A DNA stretch of 64,000 nucleotides from Pseudomonas palleroniana (GCF_003031675.1 NZ_PYWX01000007.1:1-64000), one strand, 5' to 3'. Shown: positions 49,448 to 61,251, numbered from the stretch's first letter. Program-made: numbers and translations. Notes: generated by a model from the letters alone, not told the origin.

Positions 49448-49745
49448 TTTAGCAGTTATCTAGCTTCGATACTTGAAAATGACTAGTGATTTTACCTTCA
49501 AGGCTATGTTGTTAGAAAATGATCGAATCAGGATCGGATAGTCAGGCTGTAGGCAAGCATGCAACGTTCCCGGCGCTGTGATCTGCTCCTACACGGATTG
49601 ACGGGGGGGAACAGGCTGTATGCACTGAAGCGACGATACATACTTAGCAATGCTCTGCTTTTTGACATGCGCGCCACATCATCTAAGTTTGGAGAGCAGC
49701 TTCGGATTGGCTGCCTTTCTTATGATGTCATGGAGTATATCGATT
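49448..49745. other. Intergenic stretch before comEA
   Basis: About 300 bases between the divergent membrane-protein gene and comEA. A 64-codon frame (49559-49753) is open but has no good ribosome site and no recognisable product. Promoters for both flanking genes must lie here; I cannot place them. Confidence 0.3.
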
Positions 49746-50078
49746 ATGTATAACGCTGTTTTTTCTGCACTTTTTCTTGCGTTTCTAACCAGTGCTACCT
49801 CATTGGCGTACGCGGTCCCTGCCTCCAAGGCCGAGAGCGCTGTCTCTATTGCGGTTCAGTCTGGCGGCACCCAACAGTCCGTCAAAGTCAAACTCAATTC
49901 GGCCGACGCGGAGACCTTGAGGCGCGACCTATTTGGTATCGGCGCCTCCAAGGCTAAAGCGATTGTCGCTTACCGCGAGAGCAATGGCCCATTCACAGTG
50001 GTCGATGAGTTACTGGAAGTTAAAGGTATTGGCAAGGCACTTCTGGAAAAAAATCGCGATCGTTTGGAAGTTAATTAA
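49746..50078 (+). CDS. comEA: ComEA-type helix-hairpin-helix DNA-binding protein
   Basis: A 110-residue exported protein. Signal peptide of about 23 residues ends TSLAYA; the C-terminal 60 residues hold tandem helix-hairpin-helix motifs (LNSADAETLRRDLFGIGASKAKAIV and LLEVKGIGKALLEKNRDRL). Such periplasmic proteins bind double-stranded DNA during uptake. Presence directly after the O-antigen locus is usual in Pseudomonas. ATG at 49746 with GGAG ten bases upstream fits the signal peptide. Confidence 0.9.
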   Translation: MYNAVFSALFLAFLTSATSLAYAVPASKAESAVSIAVQSGGTQQSVKVKLNSADAETLRRDLFGIGASKAKAIVAYRESNGPFTVVDELLEVKGIGKALLEKNRDRLEVN

Positions 50079-50094
50079 GAAACCTTAGGTAAAA

Positions 50095-50118
50095 AAGGCC
50101 GGTCATTGACCGGCTTTT
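50095..50118 (+). terminator. Intrinsic terminator of comEA
   Basis: Stem GCCGGTC (50098-50104) / GACCGGC (50108-50114) with flanking A and T runs, ending TTTT, 17 bases after the stop. Confidence 0.9.
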
Positions 50119-50410
50119 CTGTCTATAAATTTTCATGTTACAGCGCGCTGCAATCAGCACATGTGTTGCTAGCTTGGCATTCTGGTGCGCTACGCGGCGA
50201 TATCATTACTCCCTACTGGCATCGACATGCGGCTACTTCGTCACGTCGAAAACGGACGGAAGCTCTTCGCTGATGATGAGGAGCGCACATAGCTAACTCG
50301 CGAGCGATTGAAAATTTTAACGGCGTCGCACTTTTTACTCCACCTGGCGTTATTGGCATGAAACGTGATCCCGTTTTGGCCAATGATTGTTCAACAATCT
50401 CGAGGTGGAT
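50119..50410. promoter_or_regulatory. GntR gene upstream region
   Basis: No gene is supported in this 290-base stretch. The last part carries the probable operator of the GntR regulator (see 50385-50399). The rest shows no repeat or RNA structure that I can defend. Confidence 0.35.
50385..50399. promoter_or_regulatory. Probable operator of the GntR/FCD regulator
   Basis: A perfect 15-base palindrome, GATTGTT-C-AACAATC, lies 11 bases before the regulator ATG. FadR/VanR-type proteins bind short palindromes with a TTGT...ACAA core like this one, so autoregulation is likely. Confidence 0.6.
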
Positions 50411-51055
50411 ATGTCACTCAGTTTGTCTTTAGCGGACCAGATCGTGCGGGAGCTGCGCGCTGACATCATCGGTGGGCGGTTATCTCCGGGTATGTCGTTG
50501 ATCGAGATGGATCTGGTCAAGGGATATAACGCATCGCGCAATACGATTCGTGAGGCGTTGCATCGCTTGAGTCAGGAAAGGCTCACACGTTATGTGCGCA
50601 ACAAGGGTGTGATGGTTCGGCGCGTGGAGCGAAAGGAGGTGCATGATCTGTTTATGGTCCGCCGCACTCTGGAGTTGCAGGCGATTGCTCAGAGTCGCGC
50701 GCTGACAAATTCCCAATCCGAGTGTATGCAGAGTTCCATTGAAGCGGCGGGTTTGGCCTGCGAGCGAGAGGACTGGCGGGCCGTTGCTACGCACAGCCTA
50801 GTATTCCACCAACAGATTGTCGGGCTTATGTGCAGTACCTTGTTCGATGATTTTTTTGCCCAGATTATTGCTCAGTTGCGCCTGATGTTTTGTGCGGCGC
50901 CCAACGAGCAGTGTTTTCAGCTACCTTGGCTGGAACGGGACCAAGAGATCTACACGTTATTAGTTGGTAACAATAAGCTGGCCGCCTTAGAGGCGATGAG
51001 CCTGTACCTGGACGATTCCGAACGCCTTTCCCTCGCCTTGTTTGATCACCCTTGA
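50411..51055 (+). CDS. GntR-family regulator, FCD (FadR/VanR) subfamily
   Basis: A 214-residue repressor-type regulator. The N-terminal winged helix (ADQIVRELRADIIGGRLSPGMSL; NASRNTIREALHRLSQE) is followed by an all-helical FCD effector domain (about 80-205) with MVRRTLELQA and HSLVFHQQIV supplying ligand or metal contacts. Start set by GAGG six bases upstream. It is 14 bases from the DUF1989 gene, which it probably controls. Confidence 0.9.
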   Translation: MSLSLSLADQIVRELRADIIGGRLSPGMSLIEMDLVKGYNASRNTIREALHRLSQERLTRYVRNKGVMVRRVERKEVHDLFMVRRTLELQAIAQSRALTNSQSECMQSSIEAAGLACEREDWRAVATHSLVFHQQIVGLMCSTLFDDFFAQIIAQLRLMFCAAPNEQCFQLPWLERDQEIYTLLVGNNKLAALEAMSLYLDDSERLSLALFDHP

Positions 51056-51069
51056 AGGAGGGTTGCCCC

Positions 51070-51918
51070 ATGTACAAAGACTACCCAGCTGCTTACCAAG
51101 TCAGCAAAGGCTCTGCGCTGCAAGTCGATACGGCGTTCTATGAGCGTATTCGTGACCGTGCCGGCCAGCGCACGCTGATCGAACAGTTCGAGGTGCCAAT
51201 TCGGACGGGGAGGGCGTGGAAGGTGCCGGCCGGGCATGTGTTCCGTGTCACTACGCCGGTGGGGCCGCAGGTGGGTGACTTCAACGTGTGGAACGCCAAT
51301 GACCCGCGCGAACGTCTGTGGGCGGCGCGTACGAGGCAATTGCAGGGCGCCCATGTCAGCACCCACGACCGGCTATGGTCCAACCTGCCATTTTTAAGAC
51401 CTCTGGTAACGATCACCGATGACAGTCTGGCCGGCTATGGCATCGACGAACATGGCGGTCGTTTGCATGATCTGCTGGGCACGCGCTGCGATCCGTATGT
51501 GAACCGCATGCTGACGGGGGAGGACTTCCATCATCATTGCCACTCCAACCTCACTCGTGCGGTATTGCCCCACGGCCTGACGGAATTCGATGTGCATGAC
51601 GTGCTGAATATCTTCCAGTGCACCGGGCTCAATCATGACGATATGTACTTCATGAAAGCCTGCCCGGCGCAGAAGGGCGACTACCTGGAGTTCTTCGCCG
51701 AGATCGATCTGCTATGCGCATTATCGACTTGCCCTGGCGGAGATCTCTCGCTGCCGATGTGGGGGCCGGACGCGCAGGACCCGTTGACGGTGTGCCGTCC
51801 GCTGGGGGTCGAAATCTACCGATTGGAGGATGAGTTATTGGACGGCTGGACTCAGCCTGAGCGTGCTGCCTACAGGGGGCAGCACGGTTTGCACATTGCC
51901 AAGGCGGCCTGGGAGTAA
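51070..51918 (+). CDS. DUF1989 (urea carboxylase-associated) family protein
   Basis: A 282-residue cytoplasmic protein of the DUF1989 family. Conserved parts include VTTPVGPQVGDFNVWNANDPRER, HHHCHSNLTRAVLPHG (His/Cys-rich, probable metal site near residues 156-162) and CPGGDLS. Smaller DUF1989 proteins form carboxyguanidine deiminase in guanidine breakdown; this longer single-gene type is not characterised to my knowledge. A strong AAGGAGG precedes the ATG. Confidence 0.85.
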   Translation: MYKDYPAAYQVSKGSALQVDTAFYERIRDRAGQRTLIEQFEVPIRTGRAWKVPAGHVFRVTTPVGPQVGDFNVWNANDPRERLWAARTRQLQGAHVSTHDRLWSNLPFLRPLVTITDDSLAGYGIDEHGGRLHDLLGTRCDPYVNRMLTGEDFHHHCHSNLTRAVLPHGLTEFDVHDVLNIFQCTGLNHDDMYFMKACPAQKGDYLEFFAEIDLLCALSTCPGGDLSLPMWGPDAQDPLTVCRPLGVEIYRLEDELLDGWTQPERAAYRGQHGLHIAKAAWE

Positions 51919-51924
51919 ACCGGC

Positions 51925-52092
51925 TTAGCGATCCTGCGCATCCTTGGCGTCGGCCTGGGCGTTGCGTTCGGCCACGCGTTTACGTTGTTCGTCGGTGAGT
52001 TCCACCTTGTTGGCGCTGTCACGCAGCATCAGCAGCCCACCGACGATCGACCCGATCGCTACCACTAAAATCAACCACGCATACCACGGCAT
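51925..52092 (-). CDS. DUF2897 small membrane protein
   Basis: A 55-residue protein starting MPWYAWLILVVAIGSIVGGL, a single membrane helix, then a polar tail rich in Lys, Glu and Asp. AAGGAG six bases before the ATG confirms it. It is the standard length and form of DUF2897, found in most Pseudomonas; function unknown. Its stop is six bases from that of the convergent DUF1989 gene. Confidence 0.8.
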   Translation of the reverse strand: MPWYAWLILVVAIGSIVGGLLMLRDSANKVELTDEQRKRVAERNAQADAKDAQDR

Positions 52093-52201
52093 AAGGCTCT
52101 CCTTGAGGCGGACTATCGTGGGAGAATTTTCCCACAGTAGTACCGCTTTGAGTCACGGGCATTCTGAGTAGTTCAGTGTAGGCCCGTTCCGCCTCAATAT
52201 C

Positions 52202-53566
52202 TCAGAGCCCGGTCAACATCGCATCCGCCGGTGCGTCGGCGCGGTCCTGTGCGGTCATCTGGAAGTACACGAACCCCACCAGCATGAAACCCAGGAAGAT
52301 CAAGCCGATCAGCGCATTGAACCAGGCCATGGCCACCAGGCATACCACGGCCAGCACCAGCGCAATGCCCGGCACGATGGGATAGCCCGGCGCGCGGAAC
52401 GTACGTTCCAGCAGTGGCTCGGTCTTACGCAGCTTGAACAGGCTGAGCATGCTCATGATGTACATCACGATGGCACCGAACACCGCCATGGTGATCATGG
52501 CCGCTGTCAGTGTCATGCCGCCCAGGTTGATCAGGCCATCGCTGTAGATGGCGGCGATGCCGACCACGCCACCGGCGATGATCGCCCGGTGCGGTGTCTG
52601 AAAACGTGACAGTTTGGCCAGGAAGGACGGCAAGTAGCCGGCACGCGCCAGGGCAAAGAACTGACGCGAGTAGCCGAGGATGATGCCGTGGAAACTGGCC
52701 ACCAGCCCGAACAGGCCGATCCAGACCAGCATGTGCAGCCAGCCCGAACCGTTACCGACCACGGCCTTCATGGCTTGGGGCAGCGGGTCGTTGATGTTCG
52801 ACAGCGCACGCCAGTCGCCCACGCCGCCGGCAAAGAACATCACGCCCATGGCCAGGATTACCAGCGTCAGGATGCCGCTGATATAGGCTTTCGGGATGGT
52901 GCGTTTCGGATCTTTCGCCTCTTCGGCCGCCATGGCGGCACCTTCAATAGCCAGGAAGAACCAGATGGCGAAGGGGATCGCCGCGAACATCCCGGCAATC
53001 GCCGGCGCGCCGAAGGTATCCGCACCGGCCCAGCCATTGAGGGCAAAGTTGCTGAAGCTGAATGCCGGCGCGACCACGCCCATGAAGACCAGCAATTCGG
53101 CGACCGCGAGTACACACACCACCAGTTCGAACGTGGCAGCGAGCTTCACCCCGAGAATGTTGAGGCCCATGAACACGATGTAGGCACCGACGGCTGCGTG
53201 TTTCGGGTCCAGTGCGGGGAACTGCACATTCAGGTAAGCACCGATGGCCAAGGCGATGGCGGGGGGCGCAAACACAAACTCGATCAAGGTCGCGAGACCG
53301 GCGATCAAGCCGCCTTTTTCACCAAAGGCGCGGCGGCTGTAGGCAAACGGCCCACCGGCATGGGGGATGGCAGTCGTCAGCTCGGTGAAGCTGAAGATAA
53401 AGCAGGTGTACATCGCCGCGACCATCAGCGACGTCACCAGAAACCCCAGCGTGCCTGCCACGCCCCAGCCGTAGCTCCAGCCAAAATACTCGCCGGATAT
53501 CACCAGGCCGACCGCGATGCCCCACAGGTGCAAGGTGCCCAAAGTGGGTTTGAGTTGTGTATTCAT
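52202..53566 (-). CDS. eat: Ethanolamine-type permease, APC superfamily
   Basis: A 454-residue inner-membrane transporter with 12 helices. The start MNTQLKPTLGTLHLWGIAVG and GEYFGWSYGWGVAGTLGFL are characteristic of the Pseudomonas ethanolamine permease, as is FTELTTAIPHAGGPFAYSRRAFG. ATG at 53566 follows GGGAGC. No ethanolamine ammonia-lyase genes are in the window. Substrate is from family similarity only. Confidence 0.85.
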   Translation of the reverse strand: MNTQLKPTLGTLHLWGIAVGLVISGEYFGWSYGWGVAGTLGFLVTSLMVAAMYTCFIFSFTELTTAIPHAGGPFAYSRRAFGEKGGLIAGLATLIEFVFAPPAIALAIGAYLNVQFPALDPKHAAVGAYIVFMGLNILGVKLAATFELVVCVLAVAELLVFMGVVAPAFSFSNFALNGWAGADTFGAPAIAGMFAAIPFAIWFFLAIEGAAMAAEEAKDPKRTIPKAYISGILTLVILAMGVMFFAGGVGDWRALSNINDPLPQAMKAVVGNGSGWLHMLVWIGLFGLVASFHGIILGYSRQFFALARAGYLPSFLAKLSRFQTPHRAIIAGGVVGIAAIYSDGLINLGGMTLTAAMITMAVFGAIVMYIMSMLSLFKLRKTEPLLERTFRAPGYPIVPGIALVLAVVCLVAMAWFNALIGLIFLGFMLVGFVYFQMTAQDRADAPADAMLTGL

Positions 53567-53734
53567 TATGGGGTGCTCCCTGAACCGGTTGGAATGATTC
53601 AAGGTGTTGCAGCGGCCATGCCAGCCCACGCAACCGTGTCGTAAAGACACGCGACTGTCGTCGGGGGAACGGTTTGGCGTTTGAAAGTCGCTGGAGTTGC
53701 ACCAGCAAAGTGCGGCAGAGACTCGACTGGCGCT

Positions 53735-53817
53735 TTCGCGAGCAAGCCCGCTCCCACACTTCACCGAGGTTCATCAGAAAATACGCGGTCAAGTGTGGGA
53801 GCGGGCTTGCTCGCGAA
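53735..53817. repeat. Paired inverted REP upstream of kdp
   Basis: Two 24-base REP units (53735-53758 and 53794-53817), inverted relative to each other, enclose 35 bases. The arm order is opposite to that of the gyrA-serC pair. Confidence 0.85.
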
Positions 53818-53832
53818 GAGGCCCTCCCAGCC

Positions 53833-53910
53833 CCTGTAAACCTCCTGTAAAACCACTCTTTACGCCGTCTTTACGCCCCGCCCACGCCCTCGGTCTCGTT
53901 CCTTTACGCC
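53833..53910 (+). promoter_or_regulatory. KdpE-type operator region of kdpFABC
   Basis: TTTACGCC occurs at 53859-53866, 53870-53877 and 53903-53910, i.e. 11 and 33 bases apart, on one helix face. Upstream, CCTGTAAA occurs twice 11 bases apart (53833, 53844). The E. coli KdpE site as I recall it has two TTTA(T/C)AC units 11 bases apart followed by ACCCCGCCCG; here CTTTACGCCCCGCCCACG is closely alike. A small hairpin ATTGCC/GGCAAT (53924-53943) follows in the leader. Confidence 0.65.
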
Positions 53911-53966
53911 GCTCCTGCGGACAATTGCCTCACACGCGGCAATCGCCGCAAAACGGAGAGACTTCC

Positions 53967-54056
53967 ATGAGCGTTCTGGACGCGGTGTCACTGCTATTGG
54001 CCGTGGCGCTGTTCATTTATCTGCTGGTTGCGCTGTTACGCGCGGATCGGAACTAG
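53967..54056 (+). CDS. kdpF: Potassium-transporting ATPase small subunit KdpF
   Basis: A 29-residue single-helix peptide (MSVLDAVSLLLAVALFIYLL) that stabilises the Kdp complex. It is the first gene of kdpFABC, with GGAGAG before the ATG, and ends nine bases before kdpA. Confidence 0.93.
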   Translation: MSVLDAVSLLLAVALFIYLLVALLRADRN

Positions 54057-54065
54057 GAGCGGGCT

Positions 54066-55760
54066 ATGCACAGTTATGACTATTGGCTGATCATCGCCTT
54101 TTTTGCCGTGGTGCTGGTGCCGGCGCCGTTCCTGGGGCGGTTCTACTACAAGGTGATGGAAGGCCAGCGCACGTGGTTGAGCCCGGTTCTGGCGCCGGTG
54201 GAAAAAGCCTGCTATCGCCTGTCGGGCGTCGACGAGCACCAGGAGCAAAGCTGGCAGAAGTACACGCTGGCGCTGATCGCGTTCAACCTGGCCGGTTTTG
54301 TGTTGCTGTTCGCGATCCTGCTGTTCCAGGACTACCTCCCACTGAACCCGCAGAAATTGCCGGGGCAGGAGTGGACGCTGGCCTTCAATACCGCGGTCAG
54401 TTTCATGACCAATACCAACTGGCAGAACTACAGCGGCGAAGCGTCCCTGAGCTACCTCAGCCAGATGGTCGGCCTGACCGTGCAGAACTTCGTCAGCGCC
54501 GCCACCGGCCTGGCCGTCCTGGTCGCGCTCTGCCGCGGTATCGGTCGCAAGTCCACCAAGACCTTGGGTAACTTCTGGGTCGATATGACCCGCGCCACCC
54601 TCTATGGCCTGTTGCCCTTGTGCCTGGTGCTTGCGCTGTTCCTGGTATGGCAGGGCGTACCGCAGACCTTCGCGCATTACGTGGACGCCGTGACCCTGCA
54701 AGGCGTGGATCAAGTGATTCCGCTGGGCCCTGCGGCCAGCCAGATTGCGATCAAACAACTGGGCACCAACGGCGGCGGTTTCTTCGGCGTCAACTCTGCC
54801 CATCCCTTCGAAGACCCGACTGCCTGGGCCAACCTGTTTGAATTGGCCGCGATCATCCTGATCCCCGTGGCACTGGTGTTCACCTTCGGTCACTACGTCA
54901 AGGATCTGCGCCAGAGCCGCGCGATCCTGGGCTGCATGCTGGCCCTGTTCCTGATTGGTGGCGCGACTTCGCTGTGGGCCGAATACCAGCCCAACCCGAC
55001 CCTGACCAACCCGGCGGTTGAGCAAACCGCACCGCTGGAAGGTAAAGAAGCCCGCTTCGGCACCACCGGCACCGTGCTGTGGTCGGTGACTACCACGGCG
55101 GCGTCCAACGGTTCGGTCAACGGCATGCAAGACAGCCTCAATCCCCTGAGCGGGATGGTGGCGCTGGTCAACATGATGGTCGGCGAAGTGATCTTCGGCG
55201 GCGTCGGCGCGGGCATGTACGGCATGTTGCTCAACGTGTTGATCGCGGTCTTCCTCGCCGGCCTGATGATCGGCCGAACTCCCGAATACCTGGGCAAGAA
55301 GCTGCAGGCCAAGGAAGTGCAATTACTCGTCGTGACCCTGCTGGTCATGCCGGTGGGTGTGCTGGTACTCGGCGCTATCGCCGCCAGCCTGCCCGGCCCG
55401 GCCGGTGCCATCAGTAACCCAGGGCCGCATGGGTTCAGCCAGTTGCTGTATGCCTATACCTCGGCCAGCGCCAACAACGGCTCGGCGTTCGGCGGTTTCA
55501 GTGGCAACACCGCGTTCCATAACCTGATGTTGGGCCTGGGCATGTTGATCGGCCGCTTCGGCTACATCCTTCCGGTACTGGCCCTGGCCGGTAGCCTGGC
55601 GATGAAGAAGACCGCGCCGATCGGCCAGAACAGCTTCCCCACCCACGGCCCGCTGTTCGTGACGTTGTTGACCGTGACCATCTTGCTGGTGGGCGGCCTG
55701 ACTTTCCTGCCGACACTGGCGTTGGGCCCCATCGCCGAACACTTGAGCATGGGCTTCTGA
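54066..55760 (+). CDS. kdpA: Potassium-transporting ATPase subunit A
   Basis: A 564-residue membrane subunit that binds and conducts K+, with 10 helices and four selectivity-filter repeats; [28 protein letters not shown] and [12 protein letters not shown] are three of them. Start follows AGGAGCGGGCT. Full family length. Confidence 0.97.
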   Translation: MHSYDYWLIIAFFAVVLVPAPFLGRFYYKVMEGQRTWLSPVLAPVEKACYRLSGVDEHQEQSWQKYTLALIAFNLAGFVLLFAILLFQDYLPLNPQKLPGQEWTLAFNTAVSFMTNTNWQNYSGEASLSYLSQMVGLTVQNFVSAATGLAVLVALCRGIGRKSTKTLGNFWVDMTRATLYGLLPLCLVLALFLVWQGVPQTFAHYVDAVTLQGVDQVIPLGPAASQIAIKQLGTNGGGFFGVNSAHPFEDPTAWANLFELAAIILIPVALVFTFGHYVKDLRQSRAILGCMLALFLIGGATSLWAEYQPNPTLTNPAVEQTAPLEGKEARFGTTGTVLWSVTTTAASNGSVNGMQDSLNPLSGMVALVNMMVGEVIFGGVGAGMYGMLLNVLIAVFLAGLMIGRTPEYLGKKLQAKEVQLLVVTLLVMPVGVLVLGAIAASLPGPAGAISNPGPHGFSQLLYAYTSASANNGSAFGGFSGNTAFHNLMLGLGMLIGRFGYILPVLALAGSLAMKKTAPIGQNSFPTHGPLFVTLLTVTILLVGGLTFLPTLALGPIAEHLSMGF

Positions 55761-55774
55761 TAAGGGATATGACA

Positions 55775-57832
<2,058 letters not shown>

Positions 57833-57871
57833 CCCACCCCACTGGTTTGTCGATTTATTGAGGATGTGAAG

Positions 57872-58417
57872 ATGACTAACATGATCCGCCCGGCCCTGAG
57901 CCTGCTGGTACTCATGACCCTGATCACTGGCGTGGCTTACCCCTTGGTCGTCACCGGTGTCGCCCAGGTGGCGTTTCCCGACCAGGCCAATGGCAGCCTG
58001 GTGCGCGATGATAGCGGCAAGGTGCGCGGCTCCAGCCTGATCGCACAGGACTTTACCGGTGACAGCTGGTTCCATCCGCGCCCGTCGGCCGGTGCCTTTG
58101 CGACGGTGTCCAGCAGCGCCAGCAACCTTGGCCCAAGCAATCCGGCGCTGGCGACGCGCATTTTTGATGACGCGAATAAACAGTGGGTGCCCAGCCAGGG
58201 CCCGGTCCCTCTGGCATCGCTGACTACCTCCGGCAGCGGTCTTGATCCACACTTGCCACCGCAGGCAATTGCCTATCAACTGGCGCGGGTGGCGGCCGCG
58301 CGGAATGTGCCGGTCTCGACCTTGCAGCGGTTGTTGGATGAACATATCGAAAGCCCGTTGGTGGGGCCGCCGGTGGTTAATGTATTGGCACTGAACATGG
58401 CCCTGGAAAAACTCTGA
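57872..58417 (+). CDS. kdpC: Potassium-transporting ATPase subunit C
   Basis: A 181-residue subunit with one N-terminal helix ([21 protein letters not shown]) and a periplasmic-type domain including [21 protein letters not shown] and [10 protein letters not shown]. It assists ATP affinity and assembly. GAGG eight bases before the ATG fixes the start. Confidence 0.95.
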   Translation: MTNMIRPALSLLVLMTLITGVAYPLVVTGVAQVAFPDQANGSLVRDDSGKVRGSSLIAQDFTGDSWFHPRPSAGAFATVSSSASNLGPSNPALATRIFDDANKQWVPSQGPVPLASLTTSGSGLDPHLPPQAIAYQLARVAAARNVPVSTLQRLLDEHIESPLVGPPVVNVLALNMALEKL

Positions 58418-58422
58418 TCCCG

Positions 58423-58511
58423 TGTGGGAGGGGGCTTGCTCCCGATAGCGGTGTCTCAGCTACAGATAGTGCAACTGACCCACCGCTATCGGGAGCAAAC
58501 CCCCTCCCACC
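58423..58511. repeat. Paired inverted REP between kdpC and kdpD
   Basis: Left arm TGTGGGAGGGGGCTTGCTCC and its inverse at the right enclose about 35 bases. It separates transporter and sensor genes and may lower kdpDE expression relative to kdpFABC. Confidence 0.85.
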
Positions 58512-58562
58512 GTTGATCTTCATCGAGCCAGATTAGATAAATACCTGAAGGACACTGCCCGC

Positions 58563-61214
58563 ATGAGCGACTCCGGCCGCGCCGATGCCCTGTTAGCCGA
58601 ACTGCCCCGGGACGGCCGTGGCCGGCTCAAAGTTTTCCTCGGTGCCGCGCCGGGTGTGGGCAAGACCTACGCCATGCTCCAGGCCGCGCACACCCAGCTG
58701 CGCCAGGGCGTGCGGCTGATCGCCGGGGTGGTCGAAACCCACGGTCGCGCCGAAACCGAAGCCCTGCTCAGTGGCCTGCCGCAGCAACCCTTGGTACGCA
58801 GCGAATACCGCGGCGTGATGCTCGAAGAAATGGACCTCGACGGCCTGCTGACCGCCAAACCCAAGCTGGTGCTGGTGGACGAACTGGCCCACAGCAACGC
58901 CCCCGGCAGCCGTCACGAAAAACGCTGGCAGGACATCCAGGAGCTGCTCGCCGCCGGCATCAACGTGTTCACCACGGTCAACGTCCAGCACCTGGAAAGC
59001 CTCAATGACCAGGTCCGTGGCATCACGGGCGTGCAAGTGCGTGAAACCCTGCCGGACTGGGTGCTGCAAGAGGCTGACGAATTACTCTTGATCGACCTGC
59101 CATCGCGCGAGCTGCTGGAGCGTTTGCGCGACGGCAAAGTCTACGTGCCGGAACAGGCGCGCGCGGCGATCGACGCGTTTTTTACCCAGACCAACCTGAT
59201 GGCTTTGCGCGAGCTGGCGATGCAAACCGCCGCCGCGCACGTCGATGATGACTTGGCTCAAGGCTATCGTCAGCTCGGCCAGGCGGCACCGACGGTACGC
59301 GGACGCTTGTTGGTGGGAGTCGATGGCGATGCCCAGGCCGAACGTCTGGTACGGCACGCCAGCCGCGTGGCCCAGCGCCGGCATTTACCCTGGAGCCTGG
59401 TGCATGTCGACAACGGTCGTGCGCGCGATGAGCAATCGCGCCTGCACCTGCAGAATGCCCAGCAACTGGCTGAACGGCTCGGGGGGGAGGTCGTCCTGCT
59501 GCGGGCGGGGGAAGTGGCGAAAACCCTGATCCAGCATGCCGCCGAACGTCGTGCCAGCCTGTTGCTGGTGGGGCAGTCGCGGATGCGTTGGCGCCGCCGC
59601 TTGTTTGGAGGTGGCCTGGCGGCGCGCTTGCTGCGCAATGCGCGGGGCCTGGAAATCAACGTGCTCGACAGCGACGACATGCCCGCACCGCCGCGCCTGC
59701 CGGATGTGCGCGGGCTGGTCTGGTTCGACTACGGCCTGGCGGTGCTGGCGACCATCGTCGCGGCGGCGTTGGCCTGGGCGGTGGCCAGTGTGTTGCCGCT
59801 GCCGAATATCTCCCTGGTGTTTCTCGCGGCCGTCTTGCTGGTGGCGGTACGCAGCAGCCTGGGACCGGCCCTGGTGTGCGCCGCGTTGTCGTTCCTGACC
59901 TACGACTTCCTGTTTATCCCACCGAATTTCTCGTTTGCCATCCAGCGTGAAGAAGACGTGCTGACCCTGCTGTTCTTCTTGTTGATGGCGGCCTTGACCG
60001 GCAACCTTGCTGCGCGCCAACGCCGGCAATTGCAGGCCCTGCGCGATACCCAGGAAGAAACCAGCGAACTGCTCGACCTGTCGCGCAAACTCACTGCCGC
60101 CACCGATCGCCAGGCGGTGATCAGCGCGGCGGCGCATCATCTGGAAGGCTGGAGTGACCTCGACCTGTGCCTGGTCAACCGTGACGGCCAGGGCGGTTGG
60201 AAGGTCGAGACCGGCAGCCCGCTGACCCTGACCGAAGCCGAACGCGCCGCCGCCGATTGGGCCTGGCAACACGATCAACCGGCCGGCATGGGCACGGGCA
60301 CCTTGCCGTTCGGGCGCTGGTGGTGGTGGCCGTTATCGGGCGAGGAGGGGCCTTTGGGGTTGCTCGGTGTCAGCCCCAAGCCCGGTCTGGAGTTGAGCGG
60401 CCAACGCCGTCGCTTGCTCACTGCGTTGAGCCAGCCGCTGGCGCAGGCGTTGGCGCGGGCTCAGTTGGGCCAGGAACTCGAATCGGCTCGGCTGCATGGC
60501 GAAACCGAACAGTTGCGCAGCGCGTTGCTGGCGTCGGTGTCCCACGATTTGCGCACGCCGTTGACCTCCATGCGCGGCAGCATCGACAGTCTGTTGGCTC
60601 TCGGCGAGGCGATCGCTCTGGAAGATCGCCGCGAGTTGCTTGAGGGCACCCGCGATGAAGCCGAGCGCCTCGACCGTTACATCCAGAACCTGCTGGATAT
60701 GACGCGCCTGGGGCATGGTGCATTGAAGCTGGCGCGCGACTGGGTGTCACCCGGCGATATCGTCGGCAGTGCTCTCGCTCGTTTGCGCGCCGTGCTGGCG
60801 CCGTTGCGCGTAAGCACCGATGTGCCGGCTGAATTGCCGCTGTTGTATGTCCATGCTGCGTTGATCGAACAAGCCTTGGTCAATGTGCTGGAAAACGCCG
60901 CACGTTTTTCGCCGCCCCAGGGCCGCTTGCAGCTGTCTGCCGGCGTGGCGGACGAGCAGCTGTTTTTCGCGGTGGCCGATGAAGGCCCGGGGATTCCCGA
61001 GGATGAGCGGGCGAAGATTTTCGATATGTTCTACACCGCTGCCCGTGGCGACCGGGGCGGGCAGGGCACGGGCCTGGGCCTGGCGATCTGCCAGGGCATG
61101 GTTGGCGCGCACGGTGGGCATATCAGCGTGGCCGATGGCATCGACGGGCGGGGCACTTGCATCACTTTGTTCCTGCCTTTACCGACACAACCTGGCTTGG
61201 AACACGGGGCCTGA
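58563..61214 (+). CDS. kdpD: Osmosensitive K+ channel sensor histidine kinase
   Basis: An 883-residue kinase. N-terminal KdpD domain with P-loop GAAPGVGKTYAML (about 29-41) and DELAHSNAPGSRHEKRW; USP-like domain to about 370; four membrane helices about 395-490; GAF-like part; H-box SVSHDLRTPL with His near 661; and ATPase motifs ENAARF, DEGPGIPE, GTGLGLAI. It senses low K+ and phosphorylates KdpE. Confidence 0.96.
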   Translation: MSDSGRADALLAELPRDGRGRLKVFLGAAPGVGKTYAMLQAAHTQLRQGVRLIAGVVETHGRAETEALLSGLPQQPLVRSEYRGVMLEEMDLDGLLTAKPKLVLVDELAHSNAPGSRHEKRWQDIQELLAAGINVFTTVNVQHLESLNDQVRGITGVQVRETLPDWVLQEADELLLIDLPSRELLERLRDGKVYVPEQARAAIDAFFTQTNLMALRELAMQTAAAHVDDDLAQGYRQLGQAAPTVRGRLLVGVDGDAQAERLVRHASRVAQRRHLPWSLVHVDNGRARDEQSRLHLQNAQQLAERLGGEVVLLRAGEVAKTLIQHAAERRASLLLVGQSRMRWRRRLFGGGLAARLLRNARGLEINVLDSDDMPAPPRLPDVRGLVWFDYGLAVLATIVAAALAWAVASVLPLPNISLVFLAAVLLVAVRSSLGPALVCAALSFLTYDFLFIPPNFSFAIQREEDVLTLLFFLLMAALTGNLAARQRRQLQALRDTQEETSELLDLSRKLTAATDRQAVISAAAHHLEGWSDLDLCLVNRDGQGGWKVETGSPLTLTEAERAAADWAWQHDQPAGMGTGTLPFGRWWWWPLSGEEGPLGLLGVSPKPGLELSGQRRRLLTALSQPLAQALARAQLGQELESARLHGETEQLRSALLASVSHDLRTPLTSMRGSIDSLLALGEAIALEDRRELLEGTRDEAERLDRYIQNLLDMTRLGHGALKLARDWVSPGDIVGSALARLRAVLAPLRVSTDVPAELPLLYVHAALIEQALVNVLENAARFSPPQGRLQLSAGVADEQLFFAVADEGPGIPEDERAKIFDMFYTAARGDRGGQGTGLGLAICQGMVGAHGGHISVADGIDGRGTCITLFLPLPTQPGLEHGA

Positions 61215-61251
61215 GCTACCCTCTTTTCTCCACGGATTTTGATTGGACACC

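Noticed and set aside
49559..49753. 64-codon frame before comEA
   Set aside because: No ribosome site, no family, and it runs into the comEA start; kept only as part of the intergenic description.
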